A stretch of 64,000 bases of DNA from JBBQNR01 sp963774075 (GCA_963774075.1 CAVZDP010000009.1:62001-126000); one strand, 5' to 3'. Shown: positions 17,414 through 26,502, numbered from the stretch's first letter. A program made the numbers and translations. Notes: generated from the letters alone by a model not told the origin.

Positions 17414-19258
17414 ATGCTCCTCAAGCTCTCGATCGCCCTGGCGACTGCCGCGCTCACCGCGTGTCCCGCCGCCTGGGCGGCTCCCACCACCGTCCAGCTT
17501 CGAGTCGAAGGCGCGAGCGCCACGATCTTCGAAGGCCCGGTTACGACAGACGGGCGGGCCGTCGATGGAGGCGATGGCACCGGCGCTCAAAAGTGCGACG
17601 GGACCAACTTCGGTGCGTATCCCACGCCAGGACCAACCATGACGTCTGCGCTCGCCGACGCGGCTATCCCCGGAGGATGGCGCGGTACATGGAACCCCGG
17701 CTTCGAAGACTTCCTGATCGACCGCATAGGAGCGGATTCTGGTACGTCATTCGACAGTTTCTGGGGAACCGTCGCTAACTTCCAGCCGACCGACCGTGGC
17801 GGTTGCCAGGAGCGCGTACAGAGCGGTGACGAGGCTCTGTTCGCGCTCGGGAACGTGTACTCGCAGCCCGTGCTCAAGCTCGTCGGACCGCCAACGGCGG
17901 CTGTCGGGACGCCGATCACGGTGACGGTCACGGATGGGAAGACCGGATCGGGTGCCGACGCGGCCCACGTCGGAGGATCGCTCACAGGACCGGATGGCGG
18001 CGCGGGAGTGACATTCGACTCGGCGGGGCTCAAGCAGCTCAAGGCGGAGCGCGCGGGGTCGATCCGCTCGAACGCGGTGCTCGTATGCGCGTCGGCAACC
18101 GGTTCGGACGACTGCGGCGTGCCACCCGAGCAGCTCGGGACGCCGGCGACGCGAAGCGGGCAGGCGCGTGACTCGCGCGCGCCGCAGGCTCGCATCGCAG
18201 GGCCGCGCGACGGCGGGCGCTACCGTCGCGGACCGCGCCTGCTGCGAGGCACGGCGACGGACGCCGAGTCGGGGGTGACGACGGTGAAGCTCGCACTGAG
18301 CCGGCGCGTCCGCGGCAAGCCGTGCCAGTGGTGGAGCGGTCGCCGCGAGCGCTTCGTCGGGACGCACTGCCGCAAGGTGTTCTTCTTCGCCATCGGCGAG
18401 GACACTCAGTGGTCCTACCTGCTGCCGCGGCGCCTGCCTCCGGGTCGCTACGTTCTCGACGTGAAGGCCTTCGATCGGGCTCGGAACCGCGACGAGCAGT
18501 TCGTCCGCGGCCGCAACCGGGTCGCGTTCGAGGTGCTGCGCGCGCGAGGGCCGGGACGCAAGGCGGCGGCCGCGGCGCGGGCCGCGCGGGTGCGCGTGAT
18601 GGTCGTCGGCCGTCGAGGCGTGATACGCGGCGCGCGAGAACTGCGAGCGGGCTCCGCTCGGGTGCGCGTGGGGGGTCGCCGCTGCAAGGTCGCGGCCTCG
18701 ACCCCGCTCGCCGCGCTGGCCCGTGCGCTGTCAGGAACCGGAACCGGCTATGGAGTGCGGGACTTCGGGCGCTGCTCGCGGCGCAGCCCCGATGACAGCG
18801 GCCAGCTGCTCGTGAACCGTGTCGGGGGCGAGCGCAACAGCGGCAGCGACGGCTGGTTCTACAAGGTCAACCACCGCGCGGGCACCGCGGGCGGAGCGGA
18901 CCCGCTCGGGCCGCTCGGGCGTGGCCGCCTTCGCAACGGCGACGAGGTGCTCTGGTTCTTCTGCACGCACGACGAGCGAACCGGGAGCTGCCAGCCCTCG
19001 CTGGGCTTGAGGCCGTCGCGGCGTCGGGGCGAGAGCGGCGAGCAGGTCCTGGTGACGGTGCGGGCCTACGACAACGAGGCGCGCACAAGCGGCGCCGCCG
19101 GCGCAGCCGTCTCGCTCGGACCCGCCAGCGCTGTTACGAACGGCGCGGGCGTGGCGGGAATCGTGCTGCCGGTCGAGGGCCGCTACGAGCTGGCGGCTTC
19201 CGGCGAGGGCATGCTGCCCGCGTTTCCCATTCCATTCAGAGTCGGTGCAGGGGGGTAG
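17414..19258 (+). CDS. Exported two-DUF4430 (transcobalamin beta-domain-like) protein, first gene after the B12 riboswitch
   Basis: 614 aa. The signal peptide spans about 1-23; its LTAC at 14-17 fits a lipobox, while AWA|AP fits signal peptidase I, so anchoring is uncertain. Residues 24-150 and about 390-520 are two DUF4430-like domains; DGWFYKVNHRAG and NGDEVLWFFC mark the second. Between them lies an Ig-like segment (TATDAESGVTTVKLAL), and a C-terminal Ig/CNA-B-like domain is at about 535-614. DUF4430 is related to the C-terminal beta domain of animal transcobalamin and intrinsic factor. With the riboswitch and ECF transporter this suggests extracytoplasmic cobalamin capture. A GTG at 17384 would add ten residues; the ATG has the better ribosome-binding site. 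Confidence 0.8.
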   Translation: MLLKLSIALATAALTACPAAWAAPTTVQLRVEGASATIFEGPVTTDGRAVDGGDGTGAQKCDGTNFGAYPTPGPTMTSALADAAIPGGWRGTWNPGFEDFLIDRIGADSGTSFDSFWGTVANFQPTDRGGCQERVQSGDEALFALGNVYSQPVLKLVGPPTAAVGTPITVTVTDGKTGSGADAAHVGGSLTGPDGGAGVTFDSAGLKQLKAERAGSIRSNAVLVCASATGSDDCGVPPEQLGTPATRSGQARDSRAPQARIAGPRDGGRYRRGPRLLRGTATDAESGVTTVKLALSRRVRGKPCQWWSGRRERFVGTHCRKVFFFAIGEDTQWSYLLPRRLPPGRYVLDVKAFDRARNRDEQFVRGRNRVAFEVLRARGPGRKAAAAARAARVRVMVVGRRGVIRGARELRAGSARVRVGGRRCKVAASTPLAALARALSGTGTGYGVRDFGRCSRRSPDDSGQLLVNRVGGERNSGSDGWFYKVNHRAGTAGGADPLGPLGRGRLRNGDEVLWFFCTHDERTGSCQPSLGLRPSRRRGESGEQVLVTVRAYDNEARTSGAAGAAVSLGPASAVTNGAGVAGIVLPVEGRYELAASGEGMLPAFPIPFRVGAGG

Positions 19259-19266
19259 CTAAGCGG

Positions 19267-20217
19267 GTGAACGCTCCTCGCGGGCTGAGCGCCCTCGCGG
19301 CGGCGATCGCCGTCTGCGTCGTCGCCGCGCTCTCGGGCTGCAGCCTCGGCCCGGAGGCGAAGGGCAAGGGCGCGTCGCTGCTGGTCACGCGCGACTTCGG
19401 CGCCGTCGCCATCGAGCGCGCGAGCGAGCCCGACCTGCCGAAGGGCGAGACCGCGATGCGCCTTCTCCAGCGAAGCGTCGACGTGGAGACCCGCTACGGC
19501 GGGCGCTTCGTGTCCGCCGTGGAGGATCTCTCCTCGAGCACCTCGGGCGCTGAGCGGCGCGACTGGTTCTACTACGTGAACGGCATCGAGGCGGACGTGA
19601 GCGCCGCGGAGAAGCGCCTGCACGACGGCGACCGCGTCTGGTGGGACCACCGGCGCTGGGACGGGGCGATGCGCGTGGCGGCCGTGGTCGGCTCGTACCC
19701 GGAGCCGTTCGTGCACGGTCAGGACGGAAAGCGCTACCCGGTCAGGATCGACTGCGCCGAGGATGCGAGCGACGCCTGCGCGAAGGTGGCGCGGCGGCTC
19801 GACGAGGCGGGTGCGACGCCCAGCACGACGGCGCTCGGCACACCGGCCGGTGAGGAGGTCCTGCGGCTGGTCGTCGGAGTTTGGAGCGACGCACGCGAGG
19901 ACGCGGCGGCGCGGCGGCTCGAGGAGGGCCCCGGCGAGAGCGGCGTGTTCGCGCGGCTTGGACCCGGTGCCGGCGGTACGGAGCTGCTCCTGCTCGACGA
20001 GCTCGGCCGCGTCGGACGCCGGCTGGCCGGAGGCGCCGGCCTCGTTGCGGCGACCCGCCTGGAGGAGCAGCAGCCCACGTGGGTGGTGACGGGGGTCGAC
20101 GAGCTGGGGCTCGGGCGTGCGGTGGACCTTCTGGAGGAGCGCCGCCTGCGGGACCGCTTTGCGGTCGCGACGAATGGCCGGCAAGACCAGCGCCTGCCAG
20201 TCGGGGTGGAGAGGTGA
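19267..20217 (+). CDS. DUF4430 lipoprotein, candidate B12-capture protein
   Basis: 316 aa. Signal peptide with lipobox LSGC (Cys about 25), so it is predicted to be a lipid-anchored extracytoplasmic protein. A classical DUF4430 domain spans about 38-130 (GETAMRLLQRS, DWFYYVNGIEAD, LHDGDRVWWDHRRWD). The rest (about 140-310) is a mixed alpha/beta region (VVGSYPEPFVHG...) without a family I can name. It starts at GTG eight bases after the preceding stop. Its own stop overlaps the EcfT start (GTGA), so it is translationally linked to the transporter. DUF4430 is known as a transcobalamin C-terminal-like fold; a B12-binding role is inferred from context. Confidence 0.8.
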   Translation: MNAPRGLSALAAAIAVCVVAALSGCSLGPEAKGKGASLLVTRDFGAVAIERASEPDLPKGETAMRLLQRSVDVETRYGGRFVSAVEDLSSSTSGAERRDWFYYVNGIEADVSAAEKRLHDGDRVWWDHRRWDGAMRVAAVVGSYPEPFVHGQDGKRYPVRIDCAEDASDACAKVARRLDEAGATPSTTALGTPAGEEVLRLVVGVWSDAREDAAARRLEEGPGESGVFARLGPGAGGTELLLLDELGRVGRRLAGGAGLVAATRLEEQQPTWVVTGVDELGLGRAVDLLEERRLRDRFAVATNGRQDQRLPVGVER

Positions 20218-21182
20218 CGGGGGCGCGGACGCGGCCTGGGAGCTGCCCTCCCGTGATGCGGCTCGTTCCGACCTACCGGCCGACCGGCTCGGCGCTGCAC
20301 GCGGTCCGCGCCGGGATCTCGATCTCGTACATCGCGGCGGCGTGCCTTCCGGCGCTGCTCTTCGATCATCCCCTCGTGCTGGGCGCCGCTCTCGCCGCGG
20401 TGACCGCCGCCGGGCTGGCGGCCGGAGTCGGCGCCGAGCTCCTGCGGGCGGCGCGGCTCGCCTTGCCGCTGGCGCTGCTCCTGGCGCTGATCAATCCGCT
20501 CGTCTCGCGCGAGGGCCTGACCCTGCTGGTCGAGGGGCCGGTGGTCCCGGTGCTCGGGGCTCTCGACCTGACGCTCGAGGCGACCGTCTACGGCGCCGTG
20601 GCAGGCCTGCGCGTCCTGGTGGTGCTGATGGCGGTGGCGCTCTACTCGGCTGCGGTCGATCCCGACGCCGTGCTGCGCCTTTTTCGCAGGCTCTCGTTTC
20701 GCTCGGCTCTGGCAGCCTCGCTCGCGACGAGGCTCGTGCCGGTGCTCGGGCGTGACGCGGTGCGCCTGTCCGAGGCCTACGCGCTGCGTGCGGCGCCGCC
20801 GGTGGGGGCAGGCGAAGGGCGGCTCGGCTCGGTCAGGCGCGGCGCGATCCTCACGCGCGCGCTCGCGGCCGGAGCGCTCGATCGGGCACTCGACCTGGCG
20901 GCGGCTCTGGAGGTGCGAGGGTACGCGCTCGCGCCCAGCCGCATGCGGGGCGAGGCACCTGAACCCTGGTCGCGGCACGACGTCGCATTCGCGCTCTGCG
21001 CGCTCGCAGTCACGGTGCTGGCCGTGGGGGCGCGGCTCGGGGGCGTGGCCCACTTCGACGCCTACCCGGAGTTGGAAGCGTCGCTCGGCGGGGCGGAGCT
21101 CGCCCTTGCCGTCGCGCTCCCGCTGATGCTTCTGCTGCCGATCGCCGTTGCGCGCGCGCGCCGGCGCGGGAGCCGGCCGTGA
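20214..21182 (+). CDS. ECF transporter transmembrane component EcfT (CbiQ-like)
   Basis: 322 aa. The energy-coupling membrane subunit that links two ATPases to a substrate-binding S-component. It has about five or six hydrophobic helices. Two basic coupling-helix motifs of the Ala-Arg-Gly class should lie in the region ALYSA...SLATRLVPVLGRDA and LAAALEVRGYA. GTG at 20214 overlaps the previous stop; an ATG at 20256 (MRLVPTYRPTGS) is an alternative start. The gene overlaps the following ATPase gene by four bases (GTGA). The operon carries one T, two fused A domains and one S domain, a dedicated group-I-like arrangement. Confidence 0.88.
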   Translation: MTGARTRPGSCPPVMRLVPTYRPTGSALHAVRAGISISYIAAACLPALLFDHPLVLGAALAAVTAAGLAAGVGAELLRAARLALPLALLLALINPLVSREGLTLLVEGPVVPVLGALDLTLEATVYGAVAGLRVLVVLMAVALYSAAVDPDAVLRLFRRLSFRSALAASLATRLVPVLGRDAVRLSEAYALRAAPPVGAGEGRLGSVRRGAILTRALAAGALDRALDLAAALEVRGYALAPSRMRGEAPEPWSRHDVAFALCALAVTVLAVGARLGGVAHFDAYPELEASLGGAELALAVALPLMLLLPIAVARARRRGSRP

Positions 21183-22858
21183 CCGAGCTGATCGCGAGCT
21201 TCGAGGCGCTCACCTATTCGTATCCGGGCGCCGGGCGCCCGGCACTACTCGACATCGACCTCGAGCTGAAGGAGGGCGAGCTGGTCCTGCTGGCCGGTGC
21301 GTCGGCCAGCGGCAAGTCGACTCTGCTGCGCGCCGTGGCCGGCCTCGTGCCCCATTTCCACGGCGGGGAGATAGCTGGGAGCGTCGTCGTCGGCGGGCTC
21401 GACAGCTCCGAGGTCGGGCCGGCCGGCATCGCCGCGGTCGCCTCGACGCTCTTCCAGGACCCCGAGTCGCAGGTGGTCATGACGACGGTGCACGCGGAGC
21501 TGGCGCTCCCGCTCGAGAACCGGGGCATTGCTTCCGCCGCGGTCGCTCGCGCGGTCGAGGAGACGGCGCTCGCGCTCGGGATCGAGGGCCTGCTCGAGCG
21601 ATCACTCCACACACTGTCGGGCGGCGAGCTCCAGCGCGTCGCGCTCGGCGCGGCGCTCGTCACGCGGCCACGCCTGCTGCTGCTCGACGAGCCCACCTCC
21701 CAGCTCGACCCGGTCGCCGGCGACGAGCTCGTCTGGCAACTTCGGCGCCTGAACGAGGAGTGGGGAACCGCCGTGGTACTCGCCGAGCACCGGGTGGAGC
21801 GCTGCCTCGGCGCCGCCGACAGGGTGATCGCGCTCGAGCGGGGCGAGATCGTCTGCGACGCTGCGCCGCACGAGTTCGTGCGCTGGTGCGCCGATCACGC
21901 GCCCGGGCTCATGCCGCCGGCCGCGCGCATGTGCGCGCTCGCCGGGCTTGGACCGCTGCCGCTCGGGGTGAAGGAGGCCCGCGCGCTGCTTCGGGAGCGC
22001 GGCATCGGTGAGCCTGTGCCGAGCGCCGATGGACCGGACCCGGCGCCGGAGGCACGGGGCAACTTCCGTCGCGCGCGGTTTCGCCGGGCCCGCAGCCGCC
22101 GGTCCCCGGCGGCGCTCGAGCTGGAAGGCGTCTGGGTGGAGTACGAGGACGGCAGCGGCGCCGGCCTCGAGGCTCTGCGCGGTGTCGGGCTGCGGGTCGA
22201 GCCGGGGGATACGCTGGCGCTGCTGGGTCGCAACGGAGCCGGGAAGAGCACCCTGCTGAGAGTCGCGGCGGGCCTTCAGCGACCGGCGCGCGGCGCAGTT
22301 AGAAGCGCCGGCGACGTGGCGCTGCTGCTCCAGAACCCCGGCGACTTCTTCCTGCACGAGCGAGCGCTGGACGAGCTGCCGCGCGATGCCGGACCAGCGG
22401 CGCTCGACGAGCTCGGCCTTGCCGGCGCCGCGGAAGCGAACCCACGCGACCTCTCGGGCGGCGAGCGCGAGCGCCTCGCCCTGGGAGTCGTTCTCGCGGG
22501 GCGCGGCATCGGCGGCGGGAGGCCGCCGGCGGTGGTGGCGCTCGACGAGCCGACGCGCGGCGTGGATCGCGATGAGAAGGACCTGCTCGCCGCCCGCCTG
22601 CACGCGTTCGCGGCGCAAGGGGCGGCGGTTCTCGTCGCGACCCACGACGTGGAGTTCGCCGCGCGGGCAGCGCGCCGCTGCGTGCTGCTCGGGCGTGGGC
22701 GCGTGGTCGCCGACGGCCCTACCGAGGACGTGCTGTCCGGCGGGCGCTACTTCGCGACGGAGGTGGCGCGCGCCCTGGGCCCGCTCGCGCGTGCTGTTCT
22801 GCCCGAGCAGGGGGCCGCCCTACTGGAAGCCCAGGAGTCACTGGGGAGCGTCGCGTGA
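21179..22858 (+). CDS. ECF transporter ATPase, two ABC domains in one chain (EcfA1-EcfA2 fusion)
   Basis: 559 aa. The first nucleotide-binding domain has Walker A GASASGKST at 40-48, Q-loop FQDPESQ, signature LSGGE and Walker B LLLLDEPTSQLDP. The second has Walker A GRNGAGKST at about 350, a Q-loop in LLLQNPGDFF, signature LSGGERERLALG, Walker B VVALDEPTRGVD and the switch His in ATHDVEF. It powers the S-component through EcfT. The linker between domains (about 265-310) is Pro/Arg-rich. Fusion of both ATPases in one chain also occurs in other ECF systems. It is joined by 4-base overlaps to its neighbours on both sides. Confidence 0.93.
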   Translation: MTELIASFEALTYSYPGAGRPALLDIDLELKEGELVLLAGASASGKSTLLRAVAGLVPHFHGGEIAGSVVVGGLDSSEVGPAGIAAVASTLFQDPESQVVMTTVHAELALPLENRGIASAAVARAVEETALALGIEGLLERSLHTLSGGELQRVALGAALVTRPRLLLLDEPTSQLDPVAGDELVWQLRRLNEEWGTAVVLAEHRVERCLGAADRVIALERGEIVCDAAPHEFVRWCADHAPGLMPPAARMCALAGLGPLPLGVKEARALLRERGIGEPVPSADGPDPAPEARGNFRRARFRRARSRRSPAALELEGVWVEYEDGSGAGLEALRGVGLRVEPGDTLALLGRNGAGKSTLLRVAAGLQRPARGAVRSAGDVALLLQNPGDFFLHERALDELPRDAGPAALDELGLAGAAEANPRDLSGGERERLALGVVLAGRGIGGGRPPAVVALDEPTRGVDRDEKDLLAARLHAFAAQGAAVLVATHDVEFAARAARRCVLLGRGRVVADGPTEDVLSGGRYFATEVARALGPLARAVLPEQGAALLEAQESLGSVA

Positions 22859-24771
22859 GCTGGCAGGTCGCGAGCATGGCGATCGTCGTCGCGGCCGCCG
22901 CAGCCGGGATCGCGTGGTTCGAGCGCGGCCGCCCGAGCTCGAAGATGGTGGCGCTGGTCGCGGCGCTCGCGGCGCTCGCGGTGGCGGGCCGCGTCGTCCT
23001 GAGCCCGATCCCGAACGTGCAGGCTACGACCGATGTCGTGCTGCTGTGCGGCTATGCGCTCGGCGCGCGGCCCGCGTTCGCGGTGGGCGCGATCGGCGCC
23101 CTGACCTCGAACTTCTTTCTCGGGCAGGGACCGTGGACGCCGTGGCAGATGCTCGGTTGGGGTGCGATCGGCGTCGGCGGCGCCGCGCTCGCGCGCCTGC
23201 GCTGCGGCCGCGTCGCGCTCGCGCTTGCGTGTGCGCTTGCCGGGCTCGTCTTCGGCGCCTGGATGGACCTGTTCGCGCTCTCGAGCTTCGCGGCCGAGCA
23301 GTCGGCGCGCACCTACCTGGCGATCTCCGCCGCGAGCCTGCCCTTCAACCTCGCGCATGCTGTCGGCAACGCGCTGCTGGCGCTGGCGCTCGGCCCCGGA
23401 TTCGTGCGGCTGCTGGGGCGCTACCGCAAGCGGCTCGAGGTGAGCTGGCGGCGCACGCCGCGGCCCGCCGCGACGGGCTTCGCGGGCGCCGGCGGCCTCA
23501 CGGCGATCGCGCTCGTCGCGCTGCTGGCCGCGGCTGCGGCGGCGACCGACGGCGCCCGCGCCGCGAGCGGGACGTCCGCCGCGCTGCGCTACCTCGAACG
23601 CGCGCAGAACGAGGACGGTGGCTATGGGGGAGCGCCGCGTCAGCGCTCGAGCCAGCTCCTCACGGGGTGGGCGGCGATCGGGCTCGAGGCGGGTGGCCGC
23701 AACCCGCTCGACGTCACGCGCGCCCGCAAGACGCCGATCGATTACATGCGCTCGCGCGCCGGCTCACTGACTGAGACCGGGGAGATCGAGCGCACGATCA
23801 TCGCCGTTCGCGGCGCCGGGCTGTCGGCACGGCGCTTCGGCGGCCGTGACCTCGTTCAGGTACTGCTTCGCCGCCGCCGCACCGACGGCTCGTTCGACGG
23901 GTTGGTGAACTGGACGGCCTTCGGCGTGCTCGCGCTCCGCGCCGACGGCCACTCTCGCCGCTCGGGCGCAATCCGGCGCGCCGTGCGCTACATCGCCTCA
24001 CAGCAGAACCGAGACGGCGGCTTCTCGTTCTCCGCCGCCGGAGCGAGCGACGTGGACGACACCGGCTCGGTGCTCCAGGCGCTGGCTGCCGCTGGTCACG
24101 GCGGAAGCGCCGGGGTTCGACGAGCGCTCTCCTATCTCGGCACTCAGCAGAATCCCGACGGAGGGTTCGGTCAGCTCGCGGGCTCGCGCTCGAACGCCCA
24201 GTCCACGGCATGGGCGGTGCAGGGCCTCGTCGCAGCGGGCCGCGACCCGGAGAGCTTCCGCCGCCGCGGCGCCCGTTCCCCGCTCGCGTATCTGCGCTCG
24301 CTTCAGCAGAGCGACGGCAGCTTTCGCTATTCGCGCTCGAGCGCCCAGACTCCCGTCTGGGTGACGGCGCAGGCACTGGCCGCGCTGAGAGAGAAAGCGC
24401 TGCCGCTGCGGCCGGTGCGGCGCGGGGCCGGCAAGGCCTCGGTCGAGGCGACCCCGGCGCCTGGGCGACGCCGCTCGGCCAGGCCCAGCTCCCCGGAGGG
24501 CCCCTCACGGGCGAACACCGCGACCCGGGCCGATCGCGCACCCTCCTCCGGCACCACCGTGCCGCCGGTCGCGCCGGCGGCGCCCGGCTCCAGGCCGGTC
24601 GCCGAGCCGGGGCCGTTCCCGGCGGACCGGCCGGCAGCGGACGGCGCCCGCCCCAGTGACGATGCGGGCTCCGGCTTCCCGCCCTGGCTCGCCGTCGCCC
24701 TCGCGGCACCGGCCCTTGGCGCGGCCGCGGGCTGGCTGGGGCGGCGCTGGGCGACCACGCGCCGCGAATAG
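22855..24771 (+). CDS. ECF S-component (CbrT-like) fused to an extracytoplasmic alpha/alpha-toroid and C-terminal anchor
   Basis: 638 aa. Residues 1-195 are a six-helix S-component; RVVLSPIPNVQATTDVVLL and NFFLGQGPWTPWQM match cobalamin-type (CbrT-like) S-components. A basic loop (RYRKRLEVSWRR, 189-200) is followed by a seventh helix at 211-233. Residues 240-515 form a prenyltransferase/terpene-cyclase-like alpha/alpha-toroid with five (Q)xDG(G/S)(F/Y) motifs at about 251, 342, 385, 433 and 486. Then comes a Pro/Ser linker (520-605), a final helix (610-629) and an RR-rich tail. By the positive-inside rule the toroid is outside the membrane. Transcobalamin's B12-binding alpha domain has this toroid fold, so this is probably a substrate-capturing lid on the importer. 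Confidence 0.87.
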   Translation: MSWQVASMAIVVAAAAAGIAWFERGRPSSKMVALVAALAALAVAGRVVLSPIPNVQATTDVVLLCGYALGARPAFAVGAIGALTSNFFLGQGPWTPWQMLGWGAIGVGGAALARLRCGRVALALACALAGLVFGAWMDLFALSSFAAEQSARTYLAISAASLPFNLAHAVGNALLALALGPGFVRLLGRYRKRLEVSWRRTPRPAATGFAGAGGLTAIALVALLAAAAAATDGARAASGTSAALRYLERAQNEDGGYGGAPRQRSSQLLTGWAAIGLEAGGRNPLDVTRARKTPIDYMRSRAGSLTETGEIERTIIAVRGAGLSARRFGGRDLVQVLLRRRRTDGSFDGLVNWTAFGVLALRADGHSRRSGAIRRAVRYIASQQNRDGGFSFSAAGASDVDDTGSVLQALAAAGHGGSAGVRRALSYLGTQQNPDGGFGQLAGSRSNAQSTAWAVQGLVAAGRDPESFRRRGARSPLAYLRSLQQSDGSFRYSRSSAQTPVWVTAQALAALREKALPLRPVRRGAGKASVEATPAPGRRRSARPSSPEGPSRANTATRADRAPSSGTTVPPVAPAAPGSRPVAEPGPFPADRPAADGARPSDDAGSGFPPWLAVALAAPALGAAAGWLGRRWATTRRE

Positions 24772-24816
24772 CCGCATGTTCGGGCGTCCCCTGGCAGCCG
24801 GTTAGTCTGAGAGGCA

Positions 24817-26502
24817 ATGCGATCGCGCCCCGAGGCACTGCAGCGGCTCACCTCCGAGCGCTTCGACGTGGTCGTGATCGGAGGTGGCATCACAGGGGCC
24901 GGCGTGGCGCTCGACGCCGTCACCCGCGGCTACTCGGTCGCGCTCGTGGAGCGCGAGGACTGGTCTTCGGGCACCTCGAGCCGCTCGTCCAAGATGATCC
25001 ATGGCGGCCTGCGCTACCTGCAGAACTTCGACCTCGGCCTCGTGCGCGAGGCTCTGTTGGAGCGCCAGCTCATGGTCCAGCTCGCGCCGCATCTCGTGCG
25101 GCCGCTGCCGTTCCTGATCCCGTTCTTCGGCGGTGGCCGGCCGGACGTCAGGTACGGGATGGGCCTCAACATGTACGACGTGATGGCCAGGCGGGGACGC
25201 CGTCACAGGCGCAAGGCTGCGCGCGAGGCGGCCGAGGACGGCGGCGAGTACTGGAGCCCCGACCGCCACCGTGCGATCTCGCGCGAGGAGGTGCTCGAGC
25301 TTCTGCCCGGCCTCGAGCCGCGCGACCCCTCTTCCGCCTACCTCTTCTACGACTGCCAGACCGACGACTCGCGGCTGGTGCTGACCGTGCTCGGCGAGGC
25401 CGAGCGCTTCGGTGCGGTCTGCCTCAACGGCGCGGCGGTCGTCGAGCTGATCGAGGAGCAGGAAAGGGCCGCCGGAGTGGTGTGCGTCGAGCAGCTCTCG
25501 GGCGAGCGCTTCGCGATCGGCGCCGACAACGTCGTGAACGCGACCGGTGTCTGGGCGGACCGCATCCGCCCAGAGGAGCTGCACGAGGAGGAGGACGTGC
25601 CGGTCATCCACCCGAGCCGCGGCACGCACATCTTGATAGACGCCGAAAAGCTCCCGATGCAGGCGGCGGCTGTCGTCCCCGCCGGCCAGGGGCGCACGAT
25701 CTTCGCGCTGCCCTGGCTCGGCCAGGCGCTGATCGGCACCACCGACAAGGACTACGAGGGGGCGCTCGAGAGCCCTCAGCCCGACGAGGATGACGTCCGC
25801 TATCTGCTCGACGCCGTAAACAGCTTCTTCGAGGTGGAGCTGGGTTTCGACGACGTGGCCGGCGCCTACGGCGGCGTGCGGCCGCTCATCTCCAGCGGAG
25901 ACCCCAAGAAGAGCGTCGACATCTCTCGCCGCGCGGAGCTGTACGAGACCTCCTCCGGAATGATCACGATCACCGGCGGCAAGCTCACGACGTGGCGGCG
26001 CATGGCCAAGAGCGCCGTCGACCGGCTCGTCGAGCGCGAGTTCCGCGAGGCGCCTTGCCGGACCCACGAGATCCAGCTCGGGCACTCCGTCGAGGTGAGC
26101 GAGCTGCCACAGGTACCCGGGGTGGACGAGCGCAGCCGCGCTCACCTGGCTGGGCGCTACGGGCTGTTCGCCGAGCGCGCCCTCGCCATCTGCGTGCAGC
26201 GACCCGAGCTCGCCGAGCCGATCCTGCCCGGGATGCCCGACCTGCTGGTCGAGGCGACGGTCGCCGCCCGCCACGAGCAGGCGCGAAGCGTCGCGGACGT
26301 GCTGCTTCGCCGCACGCGCCTTGGCCTGCTGTGCGCGCGCCGCCTGACCGAGGACCTGGAGCCGGCCCGGCGCGTCGCGCGCGCGATGGCGCCGGAGCTG
26401 GGATGGAGCGAGAGCGAGGCCGCGAGCTCGGCCGAGGCGTGGCTGGAGGTGGCGCGCACCGAGGGGCTCGTCGTCTCCGAGCACTCCGGCGCGCTACTTT
26501 GA
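24817..26502 (+). CDS. glpD: Aerobic glycerol-3-phosphate dehydrogenase
   Basis: 561 aa, usual length for GlpD. It oxidises sn-glycerol-3-phosphate to dihydroxyacetone phosphate, passing electrons to quinone at the inner face of the membrane. FAD Rossmann motif VVVIGGGITGAG at 18-29, then SSGTSSRSSKMIHGGLRYL with the GTSSRSSK FAD loop, HPSRGTHI, IFALPWLGQALIGTTDKDY and the C-terminal ITGGKLTTWRRMA. The C-terminal DAO_C helical domain is present. FolP-like follows after four bases, suggesting co-transcription. Confidence 0.93.
   Translation: MRSRPEALQRLTSERFDVVVIGGGITGAGVALDAVTRGYSVALVEREDWSSGTSSRSSKMIHGGLRYLQNFDLGLVREALLERQLMVQLAPHLVRPLPFLIPFFGGGRPDVRYGMGLNMYDVMARRGRRHRRKAAREAAEDGGEYWSPDRHRAISREEVLELLPGLEPRDPSSAYLFYDCQTDDSRLVLTVLGEAERFGAVCLNGAAVVELIEEQERAAGVVCVEQLSGERFAIGADNVVNATGVWADRIRPEELHEEEDVPVIHPSRGTHILIDAEKLPMQAAAVVPAGQGRTIFALPWLGQALIGTTDKDYEGALESPQPDEDDVRYLLDAVNSFFEVELGFDDVAGAYGGVRPLISSGDPKKSVDISRRAELYETSSGMITITGGKLTTWRRMAKSAVDRLVEREFREAPCRTHEIQLGHSVEVSELPQVPGVDERSRAHLAGRYGLFAERALAICVQRPELAEPILPGMPDLLVEATVAARHEQARSVADVLLRRTRLGLLCARRLTEDLEPARRVARAMAPELGWSESEAASSAEAWLEVARTEGLVVSEHSGALL

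Noticed and set aside
22855..24771. Squalene-hopene or terpene cyclase
   Set aside because: The toroid repeats lack a visible DxDD catalytic motif, and the N-terminal part is an ECF S-component in a B12-controlled operon.
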